DNA from: Pseudomonas baetica
Lineage (GTDB): Bacteria; Pseudomonadota; Gammaproteobacteria; Pseudomonadales; Pseudomonadaceae
Assembly (NCBI RefSeq): GCF_019733355.1
Contig: NZ_JAIHLQ010000023.1
Span: 1-64,000, forward strand
Reading direction: 5' to 3'
Length of the DNA: 64,000 nucleotides
The position numbers and the translations under genes were made by a program. Positions 16,369 through 24,810 of this stretch are shown here, piece by piece. Position 1 is the first letter of the stretch. Every line of letters begins with the position of its first letter. Below the pieces are notes generated by a model. That model saw only the letters and a list, made by a program, of their open reading frames with translations. It did no database searches and had not been told where the DNA came from.

Positions 16369-17631
16369 ATGCTTGAGCTCGTAGCCGCTTTCATCTGCCT
16401 CACCACCCTGCTCACCTTCGTCAACTTCCGCTTCATCGGCCTGCCGCCGACCATTGGCGTGATGGTGACCGCACTGATGTTTTCCTTGCTGCTACAGGGC
16501 CTCAGCGTGCTCGGCTATCCCGGCCTCGAAGAGCGTGTGCAGCAACTGATCGGCCAGATCGACTTCGGCGATCTGCTGATGAACTGGATGCTGTCGTTCC
16601 TGCTGTTCGCCGGCGCCTTGCACGTCAATCTGAATGACCTGCGCAGCTATCGCTGGCCTATCGGTCTGTTGGCAACCTTCGGTGTCTTGATCGCTACCAC
16701 GCTGATCGGCAGCCTTGCCTACTACATTTTCGCGCTGTTCGGCTGGCACGTGAGCTTCCTCTACTGCCTGTTGTTCGGTGCGCTGATTTCGCCCACCGAC
16801 CCGATCGCGGTGCTCGGTGTATTGCGTACCGCCAATGCCTCGAAACCGCTGAAAACCACCATCGTCGGCGAGTCGCTGTTCAACGACGGTACCGCCGTCG
16901 TGGTGTTTACCGTGCTGCTGGGCATTGCCCAACTCGGCGAAACCCCGACCGTCAGCGCCACGGCCATGCTGTTCGCTCACGAAGCCATCGGCGGCGTGCT
17001 GTTCGGTGGGCTGATCGGTTATCTGGTCTATCTGATGATCAAGAGCATCGAGCAGCACCAGATCGAAGTGATGCTGACCTTGGCACTGGTGATCGGCGGC
17101 TCGGCGATGGCCAGTGAGTTGCATGTTTCGGCACCGATTGCGATGGTGGTTGCCGGACTGATCATCGGCAACCTGGGCCGCAACCTGGCGATGAACGACA
17201 TGACGCGCAAATACCTCGACGGCTTCTGGGAGTTGCTCGATGACATGCTCAACGCCCTGCTGTTCGCGCTGATCGGCATGGAGCTGTTGTTGCTGCCGTT
17301 CAACTGGTTGCACGTAGCAGCGGCGAGCTTGCTGGCGGTGGCGATCCTGCTGTCGCGCTTGCTCACCGTGGCCCCGGCGATCCTGCTGTTGCGGCGCTGG
17401 CGCACCGTGCCACGCGGTACCATCCGCGTGCTGACGTGGGGCGGGTTGCGCGGCGGGGTCTCGGTGGCCCTGGCGCTGTCGCTGCCACTGGGAGAAGAGC
17501 GTGATTTGCTGCTGAGCATCACCTACATCGTGGTGCTGTCATCGATCCTGCTTCAGGGCCTGACCATTGGCCGCGTCGTTCGCGGGGTGACCCGTGCACA
17601 GAACGTCAGCGCTGCCGACTCAGCACACTGA
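16369..17631 (+). CDS. CPA1-family Na+(K+)/H+ antiporter
   Basis: A 420-residue inner-membrane antiporter with about 12 helices. ISPTDPIAV and GESLFNDGTAVVVF are the conserved unwound-helix and ion-binding motifs of NhaP-like CPA1 exchangers, the second containing the ND pair and acidic residue needed for exchange. LTWGGLRGGVSVALALS near the C-terminus is also typical. It exchanges cytoplasmic Na+ or K+ for protons. It stands alone after a 269-base intergenic region with no recognised element. Confidence 0.92.
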   Translation: MLELVAAFICLTTLLTFVNFRFIGLPPTIGVMVTALMFSLLLQGLSVLGYPGLEERVQQLIGQIDFGDLLMNWMLSFLLFAGALHVNLNDLRSYRWPIGLLATFGVLIATTLIGSLAYYIFALFGWHVSFLYCLLFGALISPTDPIAVLGVLRTANASKPLKTTIVGESLFNDGTAVVVFTVLLGIAQLGETPTVSATAMLFAHEAIGGVLFGGLIGYLVYLMIKSIEQHQIEVMLTLALVIGGSAMASELHVSAPIAMVVAGLIIGNLGRNLAMNDMTRKYLDGFWELLDDMLNALLFALIGMELLLLPFNWLHVAAASLLAVAILLSRLLTVAPAILLLRRWRTVPRGTIRVLTWGGLRGGVSVALALSLPLGEERDLLLSITYIVVLSSILLQGLTIGRVVRGVTRAQNVSAADSAH

Positions 17632-17646
17632 CAGCTCAATCAGGCA

Positions 17647-17674
17647 CCGTCGCAGAGCACTCGCTTTGCGACGG
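17647..17674 (+). terminator. Hairpin after the antiporter gene
   Basis: CCGTCGCAGAGC (17647-17658) pairs with GCTTTGCGACGG (17663-17674) at 11 of 12 positions around a 4-base loop, 16 bases after the stop. No T run follows, so termination is only likely. Confidence 0.5.
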
Positions 17675-17714
17675 CCTGCTCAGCATCCAGAGCAGATGCC
17701 ACAGCGCCTACGTA

Positions 17715-18998
17715 TTAACCAGCAGCTCTCAGCACCGCATCAACCTGCTCCGCGGCGTGTAAAAGAACACTGTCGCCCCTAAAACTTCCAATCATTTGAA
17801 GTCCTGCCGGCAACGCCCCGGTAGCGCGAACGAGAGGGAGGTTAATTTGGGGCAAGCCAAACGCCATCCAGAACTTGCTGAAATCGGAAGGTCCGGTGGC
17901 GCCGAGGCCCATCGGAGCGACGATGCCACAACTTGCGCCCAGGACGGCATCGAAAGGCTCGAATATCGGTTCCAACACCGTGGCCAACGTTGCCAAACGC
18001 TTCTTTGCCGCTGACTCTTGCTCCCACGTCGTCAGACTGGCGCGCTCGATCATGGCCAATAATTCTTCACTTAGTTTGTCAGGATGCGCTTGCAGTTCTT
18101 TGGCCAATGAACGAGCGCCCTCGCAATCGTTTATCAGCAGATGGTCATCAAATACCGCTGCAAACTCCTCAGGCAGCAACACCTCGCTCACTTGATGTCC
18201 CGCCATTCGCAGATCTTCAACAGCAGCGTCCAGTGATTTCGCCACATCCTCGTCAACCTGATCCCAACGGGCCGTACGACAGAAGCCGAACGTACATAAA
18301 CGACGGTCATGAACACGCTTCGCCAAACCCGGGATCAAGACTTGAGCCATCAGTTCCAGATCACGCACGGAGCGGCCATACCAACCCACCGTATCGAAGC
18401 TCGGCGCCAAGGGTTTGACCCCCTCTAGAGAAATCAACCCATACGAAGGTTTGAACGCATACAGTGCGCAATAGGATGCTGGCTTAATCAATGATCCGGC
18501 TGTCTGTGAGCCCAACGCGATCGGAAAAAAGCCTGCCGCCATTCCCGCTGCCGAACCGGCACTTGAGCTTCCTGGAGTTCTGTCAAGATCATGTGGGTTG
18601 CGGGTTGGACCGGTATGCATGTAAGCGAATTCGGTGGTATGGGTCTTGCCCATGATGACGGCTCCGGCCTGGCGCAGAAGCGCGACGACATGGGCGTCAC
18701 GCGAAGGCCGGTTGTCCTCATAGATGGGGGAGTAAAAACGGGTGGGATGATCCATGGTGTCAAAGATGTCTTTGACCCCCACGGGCACACCCGCCAGGAG
18801 GCCTTTCGCATCGCTGTTTTTTAATTGGCAAGCTTGACTGCGCACCCTGTCCGGGTCGAAGGAAACAAACGCATTTATGTTTCGCTCTTGCGATTCGACA
18901 CATTCAAGAAAGTGCTCGGCGACTGTCTCTGCGCTCACGACACCAGAACGCACCATTTGCGAAATGGCTGTGGCGTCTGCGTTATTAATAGTTTGCAT
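17715..18998 (-). CDS. Amidase (amidase-signature family)
   Basis: A 427-residue amidase-signature hydrolase. The catalytic Ser-cisSer-Lys triad is visible as the lysine in GVPVGVKDIFDT and the serines of TPGSSSAGSAAG and GSQTAGSLIKPA. The family hydrolyses carboxamides, or is a subunit of tRNA amidotransferase; no GatB or GatC lies nearby, so a catabolic amide hydrolase is likelier. The region is lower in GC than its surroundings. It is followed in this reading by a VOC gene on the same strand and a divergent LysR gene that may control both. Confidence 0.85.
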   Translation of the reverse strand: MQTINNADATAISQMVRSGVVSAETVAEHFLECVESQERNINAFVSFDPDRVRSQACQLKNSDAKGLLAGVPVGVKDIFDTMDHPTRFYSPIYEDNRPSRDAHVVALLRQAGAVIMGKTHTTEFAYMHTGPTRNPHDLDRTPGSSSAGSAAGMAAGFFPIALGSQTAGSLIKPASYCALYAFKPSYGLISLEGVKPLAPSFDTVGWYGRSVRDLELMAQVLIPGLAKRVHDRRLCTFGFCRTARWDQVDEDVAKSLDAAVEDLRMAGHQVSEVLLPEEFAAVFDDHLLINDCEGARSLAKELQAHPDKLSEELLAMIERASLTTWEQESAAKKRLATLATVLEPIFEPFDAVLGASCGIVAPMGLGATGPSDFSKFWMAFGLPQINLPLVRATGALPAGLQMIGSFRGDSVLLHAAEQVDAVLRAAG

Positions 18999-19056
18999 AC
19001 CGCTCCTTGGGCTTCCCTTCGAAAAGCACTTGATGGGAGTGCACTACATGAAAACT

Positions 19057-19470
19057 TCAAGCGGCATAAACTGACTGCAAATCAGTGAAGCCCTTTATCT
19101 CGATAGGATTTGCGGCGGGATCCAGAAAAAACATGGTTGCTTGCTCACCAGGCTCTCCTGGAAAACGAATGCTGGGGGGCAGGACAAATTTCACCCGGCC
19201 TTTGATCAAACGGTCTTTTAAAACAATCCAGTCCGACATCTGGAGTATCACGCCAAAATGGGGCATCGGTACGTCGTGCTCACCTACTTTCCCGGTGTTA
19301 CTGACCCTAAAGGGTTCTCCCAAATGCAACGACAATTGATGCCCGAAAAAATTGAAATCGACCCAGGTATCGGTGCTACGACCTTCCTCACATCCCAGCA
19401 ACTCACCATAGAACTGGCGGGAAAGTTCCAGATCGCTGACGTGAATAGCAATATGAAAAATAGACTGCAT
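19057..19470 (-). CDS. VOC-family (glyoxalase/dioxygenase fold) protein
   Basis: A 137-residue protein with paired beta-alpha-beta-beta-beta modules. It opens FHIAIHVSDLELSRQFYGELLGCEEGRS, with the first metal histidine in HIAIHV, and a later module ends MFFLDPAANPIEIKGF with the metal glutamate. VOC enzymes range from glyoxalases and dioxygenases to antibiotic-binding proteins; the substrate cannot be read here. It precedes the amidase by 58 bases on the same strand and diverges from the LysR gene, so the two enzymes may act on one compound. Confidence 0.85.
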   Translation of the reverse strand: MQSIFHIAIHVSDLELSRQFYGELLGCEEGRSTDTWVDFNFFGHQLSLHLGEPFRVSNTGKVGEHDVPMPHFGVILQMSDWIVLKDRLIKGRVKFVLPPSIRFPGEPGEQATMFFLDPAANPIEIKGFTDLQSVYAA

Positions 19471-19581
19471 AGGTAGCTCCTGAAGATCGCCGGAAGACGG
19501 AAATTACTGGCGAGTTGAAGACTGTGCGATTTATATCAAAAGAGATAGCATGTAATTTTTTCGCTATCGAAAGTATTTCTT

Positions 19582-20442
19582 ATGGATACGCGTTACTTGA
19601 AGAGCCTCATCACCGTCGTGGAGTCAGGTTCCATAGCACATGCCGCACGCATCGAAGGGTTGACGGCAGCAGCGATCAGCCAGCGAGTGCTCGCGCTCGA
19701 ACGGCAACTCGGTTTTGAGCTGCTATCTCGCGTCGGGCACGCAGCCAAGCCGAGTCAAGCCTGCCTTGGTTTATTGCCCAGAGCTAAACGCATCGTTCGC
19801 GAAATCGAATTACTGGCCGCAGATGCTGACGTGCGGGGGCTTACCGGGCAGTTGAGAATAGGCGCTGTTTCTACTGTTCTCACGGGGCTTCTACCGGGGG
19901 CATTGCGAGCACTGACCGAGTTGGCGCCGGGGCTCACGCCGGTCATCGTGCCAGGAACATCGCGGTCGTTGTATCAAGCGCTTCTTTCGGGAGAAGTGGA
20001 CGCTGCGATCCTCGTCGTTCCGCCGTTTGAGTTGCCTAAAGCCCTGCAGGCGGTATCGCTACGCAAGGAACCTCTGGTGTTTCTGTCGAAGGAAGAGAGC
20101 GCCGATAGCATCCCGACCCAACTGATGACCCAACCGTACATCCGCTACGACCCTGATTCGTGGGGTGGGCGGCATGCCGAACATTATTTGGCGGACCATG
20201 GATTGATACCGACGCCGTTGGTAGATCTGGATGCATTGGAGACCATCGCCATGCTCGTGACTGGCGGTCTTGGCGTGAGCCTCGTGCCTTATTGGTCCGG
20301 CTTTGAACAATGGGGCCATAAATGTGCCGTGAGCCGGGTTGGCAATGATCGGTATGACCGAGAGATCGCACTGATCAGCCATGTTCAGACTGACCGGCCG
20401 AACATGATGAGCGCTTTGTGCAAGGCACTTTCAACAGCGTAG
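19582..20442 (+). CDS. LysR-family transcriptional regulator
   Basis: A 286-residue regulator. Residues 1-60 form the winged helix (YLKSLITVVESGSIAHAARIEGLTAAAISQRVLALERQLG), and from about residue 90 the periplasmic-binding-like effector domain follows (LTGQLRIGAVSTVLTGLLPGAL). It diverges from the VOC and amidase genes across 111 AT-rich bases, the usual layout for a LysR protein and its target operon. The inducer is unknown. Confidence 0.88.
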   Translation: MDTRYLKSLITVVESGSIAHAARIEGLTAAAISQRVLALERQLGFELLSRVGHAAKPSQACLGLLPRAKRIVREIELLAADADVRGLTGQLRIGAVSTVLTGLLPGALRALTELAPGLTPVIVPGTSRSLYQALLSGEVDAAILVVPPFELPKALQAVSLRKEPLVFLSKEESADSIPTQLMTQPYIRYDPDSWGGRHAEHYLADHGLIPTPLVDLDALETIAMLVTGGLGVSLVPYWSGFEQWGHKCAVSRVGNDRYDREIALISHVQTDRPNMMSALCKALSTA

Positions 20443-20453
20443 CCTGACCGCGC

Positions 20454-21335
20454 TCAATCCTTCTTCGATTTGCCATAAGCGTCGTCAGGGCCGGCGGATT
20501 CCACTGGCCGGCTTTCGCTACGGATTTGCGCATGACTGATCAGCGCGAAGATGAAGCTACCGCCAATGATGTTCCCGGCCAGCGTCGGCCCTGCGAACAC
20601 CTTCCAGAAATCACTCCACGGCAACTCGCCGGCAAACACCAGATACGACACTTCTGCCGAACCCACCACGATATGGGTGAAATCGCCGAGCGCCATGAGG
20701 TAAGTGATGAGGATGATGATCCAGATCTTCGCGCTCTCCATGGAAGGAATCATCCAGACCATGGTGGCGATCATCCAGCCTGAAACGATGCCTTTGGCAA
20801 ACATCTGGCTCGGCTGGTTTTCCATGACCTTGCGACCGATTTCGAGAAAGGCCAAGTCCGTATTGTTATCGAAAATCGGCAGTTCCAGCATCCCGTAAGC
20901 CACCAGAATGGTGCCGCACAAGTTGCCGACCAACACCACTGTCCACAGGCGGAGCAGACGAGCAAAGTTGGCCAGGGTGGGTTTGCTCATCACCGGCAAC
21001 ACGGCAGTCAGGGTGTTTTCGGTGAACAGTTGCTGGCGGGCGAGAATGACCGCAAGGAAGCCGGCGCAGTAGCCGAAGCTGGCAATCACCTTGAACTCTT
21101 CACCTGCGGGCAAGCGAGAGTTGAGCAAGCCCATGGCCATGAGCGACAACCCCATGGTCAGCCCGGCGGCCAGCGCCGACCACCACAACGCAGCGATGCT
21201 GCGCTCCAGTTCATGATCACCTTGGGAGCGAATGATTTCGTGCAGCACCGCCGCACGGGGCGGTTGGCTTTCCTTGACATCGTCTTGCTCTTTGGCCGAG
21301 AGGTCAGGGGTCTTGCCGTCTGTAGGGGTTGTCAT
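20454..21335 (-). CDS. Formate/nitrite transporter (FNT) family channel, YfdC-like
   Basis: A 293-residue inner-membrane protein with six hydrophobic helices after a ~45-residue charged cytoplasmic N-terminus. ARQQLFTENTLTAVLPVM and GNLCGTILVAYGMLELP are typical FNT helices, and GDFTHIVVGSAEVSYLVFAG carries the conserved pore histidine. The extended N-terminus resembles E. coli YfdC more than FocA or NirC. The transported anion is unknown. It converges with the LysR gene, 11 bases apart. Confidence 0.85.
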   Translation of the reverse strand: MTTPTDGKTPDLSAKEQDDVKESQPPRAAVLHEIIRSQGDHELERSIAALWWSALAAGLTMGLSLMAMGLLNSRLPAGEEFKVIASFGYCAGFLAVILARQQLFTENTLTAVLPVMSKPTLANFARLLRLWTVVLVGNLCGTILVAYGMLELPIFDNNTDLAFLEIGRKVMENQPSQMFAKGIVSGWMIATMVWMIPSMESAKIWIIILITYLMALGDFTHIVVGSAEVSYLVFAGELPWSDFWKVFAGPTLAGNIIGGSFIFALISHAQIRSESRPVESAGPDDAYGKSKKD

Positions 21336-21425
21336 AGCGTCGGAACCGGTGGGGGCTTTTAGCTACGACCTCCGGCGTTCATGGCTGTTCAGTAGGCGGG
21401 AAAATCTTCGCCGCCTGCCACACCG

Positions 21426-21490
21426 CCCTCGCGGGCAAGCCCGCTCCCACAGGGGCTGCGCTGAAACTGTGGGAGAGTGACTTGCTCGCT
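21426..21490. repeat. Inverted REP pair
   Basis: CGCGGGCAAGCCCGCTCCCA (within 21426-21451) faces TGTGGGAGAGTGACTTGCTCG (21468-21488), a degenerate inverse copy. It lies between the FNT and thioesterase genes. Confidence 0.7.
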
Positions 21491-21497
21491 GCCGATG

Positions 21498-21905
21498 TTA
21501 CGGAGTGACCCGTTCATCGTCCTTGAACTGGTCTTTGACGTACTTGATCTCGGTCCGCCCATGCGGGGCCGGCAAGCCGTCTTCCCCCAGGTTCACAAAG
21601 ACCATTTTCTCGACGGTGAGAATGCTCTTGCGGCTGATCTTGTTGCGCACTTCGCAGGTCAGTGTGATCGAGGTGCGGCCGAACTCGGTGGCAGTGATGC
21701 CCAACTCGATGATGTCGCCCTGACGCGAGGCGCTGACGAAGTTGATTTCGGAGATGTACTTGGTCACCACGCGCTGATTGCCCAACTGGACGATGGCGTA
21801 AATCGCTGCTTCTTCGTCGATCCAGCGCAACAGGCTGCCGCCGAACAGGGTGCCGTTGGGGTTGAGGTCTTCGGGTTTTACCCATTTGCGGGTGTGGAAA
21901 TTCAT
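21498..21905 (-). CDS. Hotdog-fold acyl-CoA thioesterase
   Basis: A 135-residue hotdog-fold protein predicted to hydrolyse acyl-CoA esters. NPNGTLFGGSLLRWIDEEAAIYA carries the conserved N-terminal loop and long central helix with the acidic residue of YciA/BFIT-type thioesterases. The chain length preference is unknown. The ATG at 21905 is preferred over a GTG two codons earlier, because AGGAG lies six bases upstream. It diverges from the ahcY transcription unit. Confidence 0.85.
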   Translation of the reverse strand: MNFHTRKWVKPEDLNPNGTLFGGSLLRWIDEEAAIYAIVQLGNQRVVTKYISEINFVSASRQGDIIELGITATEFGRTSITLTCEVRNKISRKSILTVEKMVFVNLGEDGLPAPHGRTEIKYVKDQFKDDERVTP

Positions 21906-22024
21906 GTTCACTCCTGAGCGTTTGCCGAAAGATGGGCGCCATCTTGGCAGACTGATCGGTCATGCTCCATGAGCCTTCGACTATGGTCGCCATTGGCGAT
22001 CTTCATTTGGCCGACAGAAAGCCT

Positions 22025-22052
22025 TTGGAAGATCAGTCTAGACAGCTATAAT
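22025..22052 (+). promoter_or_regulatory. Probable sigma-70 promoter of ahcY
   Basis: TTGGAA (22025-22030) and a consensus TATAAT (22047-22052) are separated by 16 bases. Transcription would start just ahead of the SAH riboswitch, leaving a ~165-base 5' leader before ahcY. Confidence 0.65.
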
Positions 22053-22102
22053 CGCCCCCGTTTCAAAACGGTAACGTTCACTTGCTACCGTTTTCCCGCC
22101 AC

Positions 22103-22197
22103 CTGTCCGAGGGGCGCTGCAGCAGGTTCAACCTGTCAGGCTCGGATGGGGCGTTGACTGGCCTGGGCCGGACACTAAACGCACAACGGCGCCCATT
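22103..22197 (+). promoter_or_regulatory. SAH riboswitch upstream of ahcY
   Basis: The leader carries the hallmark conserved blocks of the S-adenosylhomocysteine aptamer: TCCGAGGGGCGCTGC (22106-22120), CAGGCTCGGA (22137-22146) and AACGGCGCCCA (22185-22195). CCGAG pairs with CTCGG to close the first stem, and GGGCGC can pair with GCGCCC to form the long-range helix. The class is known to switch ahcY on when SAH accumulates, and the AATGGAGG ribosome site lies just downstream at about 22211-22218. Confidence 0.93.
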
Positions 22198-22224
22198 CGC
22201 ATACATTACGAATGGAGGCTCTTC

Positions 22225-23634
22225 ATGAGCGCTGTTATCACGCCTGCAGATTTTAACGATTACAAAGTGGCCGACATGTCCCTGGCTGCCTGGGGCCGTC
22301 GCGAAACCATCATCGCCGAATCGGAAATGCCAGCCCTGATGGGTCTGCGTCGCAAGTACTCCGGCGAACAGCCGTTGAAAGGTGCCAAGATCCTCGGCTG
22401 CATCCACATGACCATTCAGACTGCCGTGCTGATCGAAACCCTGGTTGCCCTGGGTGCCGAAGTACGCTGGTCGTCGTGCAACATTTTCTCGACTCAGGAT
22501 CAGGCTGCTGCCGCTATCGCTGCTGCCGGCATCCCGGTTTTCGCCTGGAAAGGCGAAACTGAAGAAGAGTACGAGTGGTGCCTGGAACAGACCATCCTGA
22601 AGGATGGCCAGCCATGGGACGCCAACATGATCCTCGACGACGGCGGCGACCTGACTCAACTGCTGCACGACAAGTACCCACAGGTTCTGGATCGCGTTCA
22701 CGGCGTGACCGAAGAAACCACCACCGGCGTACACCGTCTGCTGGACATGCTGGCCAAGGGCGAGCTGAAAATCCCGGCCATCAACGTCAACGACTCGGTG
22801 ACCAAGTCCAAGAACGACAACAAGTACGGCTGCCGTCACAGCCTGAACGACGCGATCAAGCGCGGTACCGACCACCTGCTGTCCGGCAAGCAAGCGCTGG
22901 TCATCGGTTACGGTGACGTGGGCAAGGGCTCGGCCCAGTCCCTGCGTCAGGAAGGCATGATCGTCAAGGTCTCCGAAGTTGACCCGATCTGCGCCATGCA
23001 AGCCTGCATGGACGGTTTCGAGCTGGTTTCGCCGTTCATCGACGGCATCAACGACGGCACCGAAGCCAGCATCGACAAAGCGCTGCTGGGCAAGATCGAC
23101 CTGATCGTGACCACCACCGGTAACGTCAACGTTTGCGACGCTAACATGCTCAAAGCTCTGAAAAAGCGCGCTGTTGTCTGCAACATCGGTCACTTCGACA
23201 ACGAAATCGACACTGCTTTCATGCGCAAGAACTGGGCATGGGAAGAAGTGAAGCCACAGGTACACAAGATCCACCGTACCGGTTCGGGCGCTTTCGACGC
23301 ACAGAACGACGACTACCTGATCCTGCTGGCCGAAGGCCGTCTGGTGAACCTGGGCAACGCCACCGGTCACCCAAGCCGTATCATGGACGGTTCGTTCGCC
23401 AACCAGGTTCTGGCACAGATCTTCCTGTTCGGCCAGAAGTACGCCGACCTGTCGCCAGCCCAGAAAGCCGAGCGCCTGACCGTTGAAGTCCTGCCGAAGA
23501 AACTCGACGAAGAAGTGGCCCTGGAAATGGTGCGCGGCTTCGGTGGTGTGGTCACTCAACTGACCAAGCAACAGGCTGACTACATCGGCGTGACCGTCGA
23601 AGGCCCGTTCAAGCCGCACGCTTACCGCTACTGA
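22225..23634 (+). CDS. ahcY: S-adenosylhomocysteine hydrolase
   Basis: Reversibly splits S-adenosylhomocysteine to adenosine and homocysteine, relieving product inhibition of methyltransferases. The 469-residue protein contains the NAD+-binding motif GYGDVGKGSAQSLR and the SAH-site sequences CNIFSTQD and NDSVTKSKNDNKYGCRHSL, ending in the family C-terminus KPHAYRY. It is preceded by an SAH riboswitch and followed by metF, which supplies the methyl group for remethylating homocysteine. Confidence 0.98.
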   Translation: MSAVITPADFNDYKVADMSLAAWGRRETIIAESEMPALMGLRRKYSGEQPLKGAKILGCIHMTIQTAVLIETLVALGAEVRWSSCNIFSTQDQAAAAIAAAGIPVFAWKGETEEEYEWCLEQTILKDGQPWDANMILDDGGDLTQLLHDKYPQVLDRVHGVTEETTTGVHRLLDMLAKGELKIPAINVNDSVTKSKNDNKYGCRHSLNDAIKRGTDHLLSGKQALVIGYGDVGKGSAQSLRQEGMIVKVSEVDPICAMQACMDGFELVSPFIDGINDGTEASIDKALLGKIDLIVTTTGNVNVCDANMLKALKKRAVVCNIGHFDNEIDTAFMRKNWAWEEVKPQVHKIHRTGSGAFDAQNDDYLILLAEGRLVNLGNATGHPSRIMDGSFANQVLAQIFLFGQKYADLSPAQKAERLTVEVLPKKLDEEVALEMVRGFGGVVTQLTKQQADYIGVTVEGPFKPHAYRY

Positions 23635-23656
23635 TTGACGCGGCGGCCTGCTCTCC

Positions 23657-23747
23657 CTGTGGGAGCGGGCTTGCTCGCGAAAGCGGTACATCATTCAACA
23701 TAGATGTTGCCTGACCCACTGTTTTCGCGAGCAAGACCGCTCCCACA
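23657..23747. repeat. Inverted REP pair between ahcY and metF
   Basis: GGGAGCGGGCTTGCTCGCGA (within 23657-23687) faces CGCGAGCAAGACCGCTCCCA (within 23718-23747). It may stabilise the ahcY transcript or lower read-through into metF. Confidence 0.85.
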
Positions 23748-23794
23748 TGGGCGGCGCAAGCCTCACAGGCTTCGTGTTTCCAAGGGTATTTCCC

Positions 23795-24640
23795 ATGTCC
23801 CAAGACCGTCGCTACAGCTTCGAGTTCTTCCCGACCAAGACCGATGCTGGGCATGAAAAGCTGCTCAACGTTGCCCGTCAGTTGGCAACGTACAATCCCG
23901 ATTTCTTCTCCTGCACCTATGGCGCTGGTGGTTCGACCCGTGATCGCACCCTCAACACCGTTCTGCAACTGGAAAGCGAAGTCAAAGTACCGGCCGCACC
24001 GCACCTGTCGTGCGTCGGCGACAGCAAGGACGACCTGCGCGGCCTGCTGAACGAGTACAAGGCTGCCGGCATCAAGCGCATCGTTGCCCTGCGTGGTGAC
24101 CTGCCGTCCGGCATGGGCATGACCAGCGGTGAGCTGCGTCACGCCAATGAGCTGGTTGAATTCATTCGTGAAGAAACCGGTGATCATTTCCACATCGAAG
24201 TGGCTGCTTACCCGGAGATGCATCCGCAAGCGCGCAACTACGAAGACGATCTCGCCAATTTCGTGCGCAAGGCCCGCGCCGGTGCCGACAGCGCGATCAC
24301 CCAGTACTTCTTCAACGCCGACAGCTACTTCTACTTCGTCGACCGTTTGCAGGCGCTGGGCGTGGATATTCCGGTGGTTCCAGGGATCATGCCGATCACC
24401 AACTACAGCAAACTGGCGCGCTTCTCCGATGCCTGCGGTGCGGAAATTCCGCGCTGGATCCGCAAGCAACTGGAAGCCTACGGCGATGACAGCCAGAGCA
24501 TTCAGCGCTTCGGCGAACACGTCGTCAGCGAGATGTGCGAACGCCTGTTACAGGGCGGCGCACCGGGGCTGCACTTCTATTCCATGAACCAGGCCGAACC
24601 TAGCCTGGCGATCTGGAATAACCTGAAGTTGCCGCGTTGA
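23795..24640 (+). CDS. metF: 5,10-methylenetetrahydrofolate reductase
   Basis: An FAD-dependent TIM-barrel enzyme reducing methylene-THF to methyl-THF, the methyl donor for methionine synthase. The 281-residue protein starts MSQDRRYSFEFFPTKTD with the catalytic-region glutamate in FEFFP, and has VALRGDLPSG and a FNADSYFYFVDR-type barrel strand. The ATG at 23795 gives the family N-terminus; an upstream in-frame start would add 16 unrelated residues. It follows ahcY by 160 bases and works in the same methionine cycle. Confidence 0.95.
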   Translation: MSQDRRYSFEFFPTKTDAGHEKLLNVARQLATYNPDFFSCTYGAGGSTRDRTLNTVLQLESEVKVPAAPHLSCVGDSKDDLRGLLNEYKAAGIKRIVALRGDLPSGMGMTSGELRHANELVEFIREETGDHFHIEVAAYPEMHPQARNYEDDLANFVRKARAGADSAITQYFFNADSYFYFVDRLQALGVDIPVVPGIMPITNYSKLARFSDACGAEIPRWIRKQLEAYGDDSQSIQRFGEHVVSEMCERLLQGGAPGLHFYSMNQAEPSLAIWNNLKLPR

Positions 24641-24680
24641 AGCAGTTGCAAGCTTCACGCTAAAAGCAGCAAAGCAAGAT

Positions 24681-24736
24681 CAAAAGATCGCAGCCTTCGA
24701 CAGCTCTCAAGAGCTGTCGAAGGCTGCGATCTTTTG
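24681..24736. repeat. Perfect 26-bp inverted repeat (hairpin/terminator)
   Basis: A perfect 26-bp stem (24681-24706 with 24711-24736) closes a TCAA loop. The arm reads CAAAAGATCGCAGCCTTCGA and onward to ACAGCTC. A T-rich tail follows, so it can act as the metF terminator. The GATCGCAGCCTTCG motif is not the same family as the GGGAGCGGGCTTG elements elsewhere in the window. Confidence 0.88.
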
Positions 24737-24810
24737 CTTTTAAAGGCCCGAAACAGAGCTTGTGCAGGCACTTTCTGGCTCTTTCGTGTTTCTCGTCGTA
24801 ATCTCAGGCC

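Noticed and set aside
17715..18998. Amidase read as GatA of the tRNA amidotransferase
   Set aside because: No gatB or gatC lies nearby, the setting is an accessory islet with its own LysR regulator, and the protein is shorter than typical GatA.
22078..23694. 538-codon open frame antisense to ahcY
   Set aside because: It covers ahcY and its riboswitch on the wrong strand. The riboswitch and AhcY motifs leave no doubt which strand is real.
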